A stretch of DNA of 10,750 nucleotides from an uncultured bacterium. GTDB lineage: Bacteria; Patescibacteriota; Minisyncoccia; Moranbacterales; GWC2-37-73. The stretch covers positions 1 to 10,750 of the forward strand of contig CAIPMZ010000124.1 in NCBI GenBank assembly GCA_903866285.1. Reading direction: 5' to 3'. The notes under the pieces were generated by a model. That model made no database searches and was not told the DNA's origin. It saw only the letters and a program-made list of their open reading frames with translations. This document shows positions 5,859 through 10,750 of this stretch, one piece after another. Position numbers and translations under genes: made by a program. Numbering within the stretch: position 1 is the stretch's first letter; each line of letters opens with the position of its first letter.

Positions 5859-7430
5859 ATGTACAAACCAGTCGTCCTCGTTGTTCTTGATGGATGGGGA
5901 ATCAGTAATAACAGCCAGGGCAATGTTTTAAAGGAAACGCCCCTGCCAACCATTGAAAAACTCAATCAGTTTTACCCCATGACAACTATCCAGGCTTCTG
6001 GAATTTCAGTGGGTCTTTTCTGGGGAGAGTCTGGCAATAGCGAAGTTGGACACATGGCCCTTGGCGCTGGGAAAATTGTTTATCAAAATTTACCCCGAAT
6101 CACCTTATCAATTCAAGATCGCTCTTTCTTTGAAAACCCAGCCTTTCTTAAAATTATGCGCTCTGTCAAAGAAAAAGGAAGCGCTTTGCATTTAATGGGT
6201 TTAATTGGCCAAGGTAGCGTCCATTCTTATATGGAACACCTCTACGCTATCCTTGAGATGGCTAAAGAACAACAACTTAAAGAAGTTTACATTCACGGCT
6301 TTACGGATGGCCGAGACTCACCCCAAATTTCCGGCACCAAGGTAATCAATGACCTGCAAAATCATCTTAAACTAATCGGTCTCGGAAAAATTGCTTCTCT
6401 TTCAGGACGCAATTGGGGCATGGATAGAAATAATAACTGGGATCGCGTTGAAAAAGCTTACCGACTTATTACTGAGGGCAAGGGCATTGGAGCCGAAGAC
6501 CCCCTCAAATGCCTCCAAGATTCCTACGCTAAAGAGATTACCGATGAATACATTGAGCCTTCGGTTATGTTGGAGGACGGAAAGCCAGTTGCAACCGTTA
6601 AGGACGGCAATGGAATTATCTTTTTTAACTTTCGAGAAGATCGCGCCAGAGAAATAACAAAGGCTTTTATTGAACCTGATTTTAAAGAATTTGCAAGAAC
6701 GCCCCTTAAAATTGATTTTGCGAGTTTAGTTGAATATGAAAAAGATCTACCAAAAGCTGACTGTGTCGCTTTTCCGCCTATCATTTTAACCGGCGGCTTA
6801 GGTGGAGTCCTAAGTCACCATAATTTAAAGCAACTGCGAATCGCCGAAACTGAAAAATATGCCCACGTAACTTATTTCTTCAATGGCGGCAAGGAAGATC
6901 CTTGGCCGGGCGAAGACCGGGTCTTAGTTCCCTCTCCAGCTGTTTCCCGCTTTGATGAAGCGCCAGAAATGAGCGCGGCTATCGTCACGGAAAAAATTAT
7001 CAGCGCTGTTAAATCAGAAAAATATGATTTTATTCTAGCTAACTACGCCAATGCTGATATGGTTGGCCATACTGCTAACCAAAAAGCTTGCGTTATCGCA
7101 ATTCAATCAATCGACAAAAGCCTCTCTATCCTTATTCCAGCAGTTTTAGCCCAAGGTGGTTGTCTGCTTATCACTGCTGACCATGGCAACGTTGAATCTA
7201 TTAGGAATTTCCAAACTGGCCAGCCTGACACCGAACATTCTTCCAACCCCGTCCCCCTTTGGTTCATTAGCCCCGATAACCATCGCGAAAAATCTTCTGA
7301 AGAAATTGTTCGCCAACAAGCTGAAGTCGGCGGCCTACTCAGCGATATCGCCCCAACCGTCCTTGAAATTATGGGAATTGAAAAAGAAGAAGAAATGAAT
7401 GGAGAAAGTTTGTTGCCACTTTTAAGATAG
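5859..7430 (+). CDS. gpmI: 2,3-bisphosphoglycerate-independent phosphoglycerate mutase
   Basis: This cytoplasmic glycolytic enzyme interconverts 3- and 2-phosphoglycerate using two Mn2+ ions and a phosphoserine intermediate. The 523-aa length fits the family (about 510). Seen directly: the metal-binding start VLVVLDGWG (Asp11), the catalytic serine in GNSEVGH (Ser61), HGFTDGRDS, GRNWGMDRNNNWDR, FFNFREDRARE, FFNGGKEDPWPGEDR, then NYANADMVGHT (about 390-400) and TADHGNVE (about 437-444) carrying metal ligands. The segment just before the catalytic serine (GLFWGESGNSEVGH) departs from the common form. I prefer ATG 5859, since homologues begin with a Lys-Pro-Val strand right after Met; ATG 5847 would add four residues that belong to the upstream octamer array. 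Neither start has a Shine-Dalgarno. The gene is divergent from rny and convergent with the ATPase gene. Confidence 0.96.
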   Translation: MYKPVVLVVLDGWGISNNSQGNVLKETPLPTIEKLNQFYPMTTIQASGISVGLFWGESGNSEVGHMALGAGKIVYQNLPRITLSIQDRSFFENPAFLKIMRSVKEKGSALHLMGLIGQGSVHSYMEHLYAILEMAKEQQLKEVYIHGFTDGRDSPQISGTKVINDLQNHLKLIGLGKIASLSGRNWGMDRNNNWDRVEKAYRLITEGKGIGAEDPLKCLQDSYAKEITDEYIEPSVMLEDGKPVATVKDGNGIIFFNFREDRAREITKAFIEPDFKEFARTPLKIDFASLVEYEKDLPKADCVAFPPIILTGGLGGVLSHHNLKQLRIAETEKYAHVTYFFNGGKEDPWPGEDRVLVPSPAVSRFDEAPEMSAAIVTEKIISAVKSEKYDFILANYANADMVGHTANQKACVIAIQSIDKSLSILIPAVLAQGGCLLITADHGNVESIRNFQTGQPDTEHSSNPVPLWFISPDNHREKSSEEIVRQQAEVGGLLSDIAPTVLEIMGIEKEEEMNGESLLPLLR

Positions 7431-7541
7431 CTTTTAGACTTTAGCCCCAGTGGCATTTGCCACGGAGTAAACTTCATTAGCTTTTAGGAAAACACTCGGG
7501 GAGCAGCTTTTAGCTTATAGCTTCGTTAGCTTTTAGGGAAA
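7429..7541. repeat. AGCTTTT heptad clusters after gpmI
   Basis: Short runs of a 7-nt unit AGCTTNN occur at 7429-7442 (the first overlapping the gpmI stop), 7479-7492 and 7505-7541. The last has AGCTTTT, AGCTTAT, AGCTTCG(TT) and AGCTTTT in succession. The 12-mer TTAGCTTTTAGG occurs twice (7477-7488, 7526-7537). A GTGGC/GCCAC hairpin (7450-7463) lies between the clusters. Confidence 0.6.
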
Positions 7542-7553
7542 TCCTGTGCAGGA

Positions 7554-7638
7554 GCAGGTTTGCAACCTGCTTCGCATTATTTACTAGTTACGATTTTGGG
7601 TTTGCAAACTTCGAGGTTCAAGTTACAAACTTGAACCT
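7554..7638. repeat. Cluster of perfect palindromes (REP-like)
   Basis: Three palindromic units lie within 85 bp: GCAGGTT-TGC-AACCTGC (7554-7570), GTTTGCAAAC (7600-7609), and an 11-bp inverted repeat AGGTTCAAGTT-ACA-AACTTGAACCT (7614-7638). The units share words such as TTTGCAA and TTCG. This looks like a repetitive extragenic palindrome element placed in the 3' region between two convergent genes. Confidence 0.6.
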
Positions 7639-7661
7639 GCTGCTATGGAAATTACGGAATG

Positions 7662-7691
7662 CAAAAAAAAATCACCGTAAGGTGCTTTTTT
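7662..7691. terminator. Bidirectional terminator between gpmI and the ATPase gene
   Basis: A CACC-GTAA-GGTG core (7673-7684) is flanked by an A run (7663-7671) and a T run (7686-7691) that can extend the stem and act as U tracts on both strands. It serves the convergent genes ending at 7430 (+) and 7703 (-). Confidence 0.85.
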
Positions 7692-7702
7692 GGTTTGCAA
7701 AA

Positions 7703-9106
7703 TTAAACAAGTAACAAAATCAAATAATAAGGCACGAAATAAATCACTTTACCAGCTATTTCCTTGCGCTCAAATTCATTTTTCGTCACTATGATTGAAA
7801 AAATTGGTTTGGTTTTTTTTGCATAATCAATCAAAACAGCACTATCCTGCAAAGTAACTTTATTAGAAAATTTTACCTCAATTGCCAATTGACCGCCTGC
7901 ACTCTCAACCAAAAAGTCAATCTCTTTTTCGCCTTGACGCCAAAAGCTCAAGTTATTTGTCATCTCACTGCTTGCATATTTTTGCTTAAAAGTATTATAC
8001 ACGGCATTTTCAACTATTTTGCCAAAAGCTTCATGAATTTTTTCAACCTGCTCAGGTCCATAATGATTAAGCCCGCAAACAAAATTCACACAAGGCGTGT
8101 AGACTTTTTTCAACATCCGACCTCTTTTGATCAAGCTTTTATGCTTTCTGAAAAGCACTTCAATCACATAAGCTTCCTTGAGATATTCAAAATATTTTTC
8201 TAAAGTTATCATTGACAAACCAACTTCTCGACTGATATTTTTCAATTCAAAAACAGAGCCCGCGTTATTCAGTAGCTGATAAGCAACTAGTTTAAACTCA
8301 TAACTTTTTTCGATTTTAAAAATCCGCACACAATCGTCCAGCACTTTCCCCAAGACTGACTGTGAAATATATTCGTGTTTTTTTTCCAATTCCTCCAAGG
8401 CTTGAGTTTCTGGAAATTGGCCCACCGTTAGATATTCGCTAGCGAGTTTTGCAATTTCTTTGCCATGAGCATTTTCAAAAATTGCCAGTTTTCCAAACTG
8501 TTGTGACAAATCAAAAAGGTCAAATTTTTCCAAAAGTTTAATCTTAGCATTTTTCAGCAAAACGAACTCACGAAAAGAAAGTGGAGGCAAATAGAAATCA
8601 AAAATTCTGCCAGCCAAACTTTCGCCTTGTTTTCCTTTCAGCAAAACACTCTGCGAGCCAGTCACCACGAACTTGATTTTTTTTCCAGAAAGGTCATAAA
8701 ACTTTTTCAGAATTGCCTGCCAATTTTCAATATATTGAATTTCGTCCAAAAAAACCACCACCTGCTCATCCAAAGCCAAATTCACCACCCCCAACACATC
8801 CTGGAAATACACATTCAAAACTTCTTCCAAAAACTGCTCCTTTTGAGGTTGACTGGCGTAGTCAAAAAGAAAATAAAAGATTTTTTGTGGATCCTTTTTT
8901 TGCGTCAAAAGCAAACCGATGATTTGCCTCAAAATTGTGCTTTTCCCAACTCGCCTTAGCCCAACCAAATTAAGCATCAATGAATGCTCCAAATTTTTGA
9001 CGAGTTCGCCATAAAGCTCTCTTTTTGGCCAAGTTACTTCGGCAGGAACAGCCTCTTTGTCGCTCCACCAAGGGTTTTTTACGGCCAAATCTTGAATTTT
9101 TATCAT
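7703..9106 (-). CDS. AAA-type ATPase with C-terminal DUF4143 domain
   Basis: This 467-aa protein belongs to the widespread ATPase/DUF4143 family, common in archaea and in small bacterial genomes. Its molecular role is not established. Seen: Walker A GLRRVGKST (49-57), Walker B VVVFLDEIQ (116-124), a sensor-like KFVVTGSQS, and the family motif SLAGRIFDFYLPPLSFREF. A helical, winged-helix-like middle follows, and near the C-terminus FWRQGEKEIDFLVE ... LAIEVKFS. The latter has the E/D...EVK pattern of the PD-(D/E)XK nuclease-like fold that DUF4143 is thought to carry. No membrane segment is seen. The start ATG 9106 has no Shine-Dalgarno; its leader is about 35 nt and falls in a tandem duplication. 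The gene stands alone, convergent with gpmI, with its own terminator. Confidence 0.92.
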   Translation of the reverse strand: MIKIQDLAVKNPWWSDKEAVPAEVTWPKRELYGELVKNLEHSLMLNLVGLRRVGKSTILRQIIGLLLTQKKDPQKIFYFLFDYASQPQKEQFLEEVLNVYFQDVLGVVNLALDEQVVVFLDEIQYIENWQAILKKFYDLSGKKIKFVVTGSQSVLLKGKQGESLAGRIFDFYLPPLSFREFVLLKNAKIKLLEKFDLFDLSQQFGKLAIFENAHGKEIAKLASEYLTVGQFPETQALEELEKKHEYISQSVLGKVLDDCVRIFKIEKSYEFKLVAYQLLNNAGSVFELKNISREVGLSMITLEKYFEYLKEAYVIEVLFRKHKSLIKRGRMLKKVYTPCVNFVCGLNHYGPEQVEKIHEAFGKIVENAVYNTFKQKYASSEMTNNLSFWRQGEKEIDFLVESAGGQLAIEVKFSNKVTLQDSAVLIDYAKKTKPIFSIIVTKNEFERKEIAGKVIYFVPYYLILLLV

Positions 9107-9107
9107 A

Positions 9108-9171
9108 ATTTTGATTATAGTTGACTATACTTAAATTGCATTTTGATTATAGTCTAGTATACTTAAAATGT
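9108..9171. repeat. 32-bp tandem duplication over the ATPase promoter and start
   Basis: Copy 1 (9108-9139) and copy 2 (9140-9171) match at about 27 of 32 positions and share the 13-mer ATTTTGATTATAG. Copy 1 holds a palindrome TATAGT-TG-ACTATA (9116-9129); copy 2 has AGTATACT (9156-9163). The arrangement resembles paired operator half-sites overlapping the -10 and the start region. Confidence 0.7.
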
Positions 9172-9174
9172 CAA
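9146..9174 (-). promoter_or_regulatory. Perfect-consensus promoter of the ATPase gene
   Basis: On the - strand TTGACA (9169-9174) and TATAAT (9146-9151) are separated by exactly 17 bp, which is the full sigma70 consensus. The -10 and spacer lie in the second copy of the 32-bp repeat, so a protein binding that repeat would block transcription. Confidence 0.85.
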
Positions 9175-9215
9175 GACAGACGCACTTTTCGCCGAAACAT
9201 TGCAATTTTGAGCAT

Positions 9216-9252
9216 GAAAAAAAGCGCAAGGGGAATGATTTCCGCTTGCGCT
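9216..9252 (-). terminator. Strong intrinsic terminator of the 123-aa gene
   Basis: The outer stem AGCGCAAG (9223-9230) with CTTGCGCT (9245-9252) is followed inward by a C-C mismatch and a GGAA/TTCC stem with a 4-nt loop. On the - strand a run of six to seven U follows (A run from 9217). It begins 12 bp past the stop of the 123-aa gene and insulates it from the ATPase promoter. Confidence 0.9.
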
Positions 9253-9264
9253 AGGAGGAGAGGC

Positions 9265-9636
9265 TTATCGCTGACGCTCTTTTTGAAGTCGTCGATATTC
9301 TACAGTCGCCTGCCTGACTGCAGCAATCCTCTCCCGATTCCTACCAACTCCACTGATACCATCCTTGCCAACATAGGTGATTTTCCAAAGCCTGTAGGCA
9401 GGACGAGCTTGGACAAGCACCCTGGAAAGATTCATGCCTAAGGTATCTACGCCAACAAAATTATTTGGATCATTCATTGTATCAATCGATCCAGACTCAA
9501 TAATTTTGTCAGCATTTTCGATGGCAGAGAGTAAATCATGACTCTGTTCACGAAAATACATGGTGGCGCTCACGGAAACAATTGCCGTGAGGATAACGGA
9601 AATAATGGCTGCCTTTTTTGTCTCTGAAATGTACAT
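9265..9636 (-). CDS. Small membrane-anchored hypothetical protein, 123 aa
   Basis: I do not recognise the family. The N-terminus has a basic tip (ETKK) followed by one hydrophobic helix (about 9-27, AAIISVILTAIVSVSATMYF). It is probably a single-pass anchor with the rest outside or at the membrane surface. The remainder is polar, with an acidic middle and a strongly basic C-terminal helix (RNRERIAAVRQATVEYRRLQ). The start ATG 9636 is supported by AGGAG about 10 nt upstream. It is the last of three small - strand genes (114, 54 and 123 aa) and is separated from the 54-aa gene by repeat copies. It ends at the terminator at 9223-9252. Confidence 0.75.
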   Translation of the reverse strand: MYISETKKAAIISVILTAIVSVSATMYFREQSHDLLSAIENADKIIESGSIDTMNDPNNFVGVDTLGMNLSRVLVQARPAYRLWKITYVGKDGISGVGRNRERIAAVRQATVEYRRLQKERQR

Positions 9637-9665
9637 TTTTTATTTCTCCTGTTTTGATTGTTTTT

Positions 9666-9767
9666 TTATCTTTTCCATTTCTTGAAAGTACTCCTTGTCG
9701 GTTCAGCGTCTCCGACCTGAACCGCATGGTTCTGATTTCTCCATTTTTTGAAAGTACGATTTTTCAT
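9666..9767 (-). CDS. Possible 33-aa basic peptide with two TFKKW repeats
   Basis: This short frame starts MKNRTFKKWRNQ, contains VGDAEPT, and ends TFKKWKR before TAA. It is rich in Lys and Arg. It lies entirely within the repeat module upstream of the 123-aa gene, and the TFKKW repeats come from duplicated ACTTTCAA(G/A)AAATGG DNA, so it may be a by-product of a non-coding repeat. No convincing Shine-Dalgarno is present. The equivalent frame in the second module copy stops after 11 codons. Confidence 0.2.
   Translation of the reverse strand: MKNRTFKKWRNQNHAVQVGDAEPTRSTFKKWKR
9697..9724. repeat. GTCGG-type hairpin, copy 1
   Basis: GTCGG (9697-9701) can pair with CCGAC (9712-9716). Alternatively CGGTTCAG (9699-9706) pairs with CTGAACCG (9717-9724). 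The two pairings exclude each other. Two further copies of the first 20 bases lie at 10109-10128 and 10134-10153. Confidence 0.5.
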
Positions 9768-9812
9768 ACTCTCAAGGATGGAGGTCGACTTGAAAAGATT
9801 TCCAAGTCGACC
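9720..9812. repeat. 93-bp dispersed repeat, copy 1
   Basis: It aligns without gaps to 10176-10268, with about 82 of 93 identical bases by eye. It contains a long imperfect hairpin (CTCCAT...ATGGAG around a TTGA...TCAA and GTAYGA...TTCATAC core) and a 10-bp perfect inverted repeat GGTCGACTTG/CAAGTCGACC (9783-9792, 9803-9812). Confidence 0.8.
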
Positions 9813-9822
9813 AGTTAGCAAA

Positions 9823-9850
9823 CGGAAACATGAAATTTTTCATGTTTCCG
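9823..9850. repeat. Perfect 13-bp inverted repeat after the 54-aa gene
   Basis: CGGAAACATGAAA (9823-9835) and TTTCATGTTTCCG (9838-9850) are separated by 2 bp. The repeat lies about 40 bp downstream of the 54-aa gene stop on the - strand, with an A-rich stretch before it and only TTTG after, so it is a possible weak terminator. Confidence 0.6.
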
Positions 9851-9891
9851 GCGATTTTTTAAGAGATCTGCTAAACTCTTTGCGCTCAGCC

Positions 9892-10056
9892 CTACATTTC
9901 CTCCTTGCTTTCTGGTGGTTCATCAACCTCGGGAGGATTTTTCTTTTCCTCCTCTGGCTTCTTGTAGGTGTTTGGCAACACCTCACCATTCGGCAAGGTA
10001 ATTGTGCAATCACCTCCACAAAGCTGATGCACCAGCAAAGCCGTCAAATGTATCAT
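9892..10056 (-). CDS. 54-aa hypothetical protein
   Basis: The start ATG 10056 is preceded by GGGGGAG (10059-10065), a strong but close Shine-Dalgarno, so I prefer it over the longer frame reaching 10143, whose N-terminal part comes from the repeat module. The peptide begins MIHLTALLVHQLCGGDC, a short hydrophobic stretch with a CGGDC pair of cysteines. It continues with CTITLPNGEVLPN and ends in a Lys/Glu/Pro-rich tail (KKPEEEKKNPPEVDEPPESK). No family is recognised. It may be a small secreted or membrane-associated peptide, but the lipobox is poor. It sits between two copies of the dispersed repeat. Confidence 0.5.
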   Translation of the reverse strand: MIHLTALLVHQLCGGDCTITLPNGEVLPNTYKKPEEEKKNPPEVDEPPESKEEM

Positions 10057-10105
10057 AACTCCCCCTTTTTTTAAATTACTAAAAAATATTCCATAAAAAA
10101 TTTTC

Positions 10106-10153
10106 TTTGTCGGTTCAGCGTCTCCGACTCCTTGTCGGTTCAACGTCTGTGAC
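10106..10153. repeat. Two tandem GTCGG-type hairpin units, copies 2 and 3
   Basis: The units at 10109-10128 and 10134-10153 both read GTCGGTTCARCGTCT followed by a GAC end, 25 bp apart. The first retains perfect GTCGG/CCGAC pairing and the second has decayed. They match copy 1 at 9697-9716. Confidence 0.65.
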
Positions 10154-10175
10154 TTGCCTGTCCGCCTTTGGAGGA

Positions 10176-10268
10176 AACCGCACTATTCTAAATTCTCCAT
10201 TTCTTGAAAGTATGAATTTTCATACCCTCAAAGATGGAGGCCGACTTGAAAAGATTTCCAAGTCGACC
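10176..10268. repeat. 93-bp dispersed repeat, copy 2
   Basis: This is the partner of 9720-9812. It keeps the same pairings: GTATGAA/TTCATAC is perfect here, and GGCCGACTTG/CAAGTCGACC has one mismatch. It lies directly downstream of the 114-aa gene stop, where copy 1 lies downstream of the 54-aa gene. Confidence 0.8.
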
Positions 10269-10274
10269 TGATTT

Positions 10275-10619
10275 TTACTCTCGCATTGCATCCGGGATAG
10301 GCGGTATCGTGTTTTGAGAAACAGCGAAGTTGTTAAGCTCTATTATCTTGAGCCCGACTTCTTCCCAGCTTCCCTCAAATCCGAGAAAATTCTCATACTG
10401 CTCATACAAATTGGGATTTTTCTCCCTTGTCTCTCTGCTGAAGAAGTCATCTGTTATATAAGCAGTTCCTCCTTTGCGAAAGTACACTGCAAGTAAAAGA
10501 TGCTCATTTGATTCATCAAGCAAATCAAGACCAAAGTGAAACTCCATGAGATTTCCAGGATTTACGCCACATTCACCTTGACCTTCCCGATGAATCAGGA
10601 ATGAGCCTTGGCTATGCAC
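10275..10619 (-). CDS. Hypothetical protein, 114 aa
   Basis: I do not recognise the family. It is soluble and acidic, with a patch of hydrophobic strand (HLLLAVYFRKGGTAYITDDFF) followed by a charged helical part (NPNLYEQYENFLGFEGSWEEVGLKIIELNNF). The longest frame uses GTG at 10619 and has no Shine-Dalgarno. An internal ATG at 10547 (residue 25) has a weak GGAAA upstream and would give 90 aa, so the start is uncertain. The gene is divergent from the partial gene at 10648, 28 bp apart, with an inverted repeat between them. Confidence 0.6.
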   Translation of the reverse strand: MHSQGSFLIHREGQGECGVNPGNLMEFHFGLDLLDESNEHLLLAVYFRKGGTAYITDDFFSRETREKNPNLYEQYENFLGFEGSWEEVGLKIIELNNFAVSQNTIPPIPDAMRE

Positions 10620-10624
10620 TCGCC

Positions 10625-10650
10625 CATGTCATACTTAACACTCTGACATG
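10625..10650. promoter_or_regulatory. Inverted repeat between divergent genes
   Basis: CATGTCA (10625-10631) and TGACATG (10644-10650) are perfect 7-bp arms 12 bp apart. The right arm contains the start codon of the + gene and the left arm is just upstream of the - gene. It could be an operator for both or a hairpin blocking the start. Confidence 0.4.
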
Positions 10651-10750
10651 CCTAAAATGGAAAAATACAGTATCATCTCTAGATTTACTCAATTAATCAT
10701 TGAAGACCCTAGAGATTCTATGCAAATAATAGCAGAAAACATCCTTAACC
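10648..10750 (+). CDS. 5' end of an unidentified CDS (34 codons visible)
   Basis: From ATG 10648 (or 10657) an open frame runs off the right edge: MPKMEKYSIISRFTQLIIED, then PRDSMQIIAENILN. The composition is protein-like and helical, but the family cannot be named from this much. No Shine-Dalgarno is seen. A weak promoter (TTGGCT 10608-10613, CATACT 10630-10635, 16-bp spacing) would make it nearly leaderless. Confidence 0.45.
   Translation, partial: MPKMEKYSIISRFTQLIIEDPRDSMQIIAENILN

Noticed and set aside
7103..7477. 124-aa - strand frame opposite the end of gpmI
   Set aside because: It is a shadow of conserved gpmI codons. It would overlap a well-supported gene and has no independent support.
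7554..7640. tRNA-like element (GGTTCAAG resembling a T-arm)
   Set aside because: There is no acceptor, anticodon or D-arm pairing. The word belongs to an 11-bp palindrome.
9748..10074. 108-aa + strand frame
   Set aside because: It runs through hairpin repeats and the antisense of the 54-aa gene. It has no Shine-Dalgarno, and its composition follows the repeats.

Overview
The window looks like part of a small, AT-rich bacterial chromosome, most likely from the Candidate Phyla Radiation (Patescibacteria). That placement is an inference. It rests on the gene set (RNase Y, cofactor-independent phosphoglycerate mutase, a short HU, a TrmB-type regulator and a DUF4143 ATPase), the short intergenic spaces, and start sites that often lack a Shine-Dalgarno sequence. 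The code appears standard: the recognised proteins run to normal family length without in-frame UGA. The stops I could assign are all TAA or TAG, with no TGA among about ten genes.

Left part (1-3120). The tail of a + strand gene is followed by two - strand genes, an unrecognised 206-aa protein and a radical SAM/SPASM enzyme. Each has its own intrinsic terminator. Divergent from the radical SAM gene is a TrmB-family regulator. Both divergent genes have good sigma70-type promoters, and operator-like repeats lie in the radical SAM leader, so local regulation is plausible.

Middle (3120-7700). HU (hup) and RNase Y (rny) are both on the - strand, and gpmI is divergent on +. HU has a leader that can fold as a three-way junction. 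Between HU and rny lies a mirror-symmetric pair of CAA heptad arrays. The 600-bp gap between rny and gpmI holds an attenuator-like hairpin in front of rny, a strong gpmI promoter and a degenerate 8-nt tandem array that runs into the gpmI start. Downstream of gpmI are short AGCTTNN heptads, a group of perfect palindromes and a bidirectional terminator shared with the convergent ATPase gene.

Right part (7700-10750). A DUF4143-type ATPase has a perfect-consensus promoter embedded in a 32-bp tandem duplication. It is followed by three small unrecognised - strand genes (123, 54 and 114 aa). Between them lie copies of a dispersed repeat module: a 93-bp direct repeat (about 88% identical by eye) and three copies of a GTCGG...CYGAC-type hairpin. 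A new + strand gene starts at the right edge. This is the most accessory-like stretch.

No tRNA, rRNA, CRISPR array, transposase or complete defence system was seen. The most unusual content is intergenic: degenerate short-period arrays in three separate gaps, and structured leaders.
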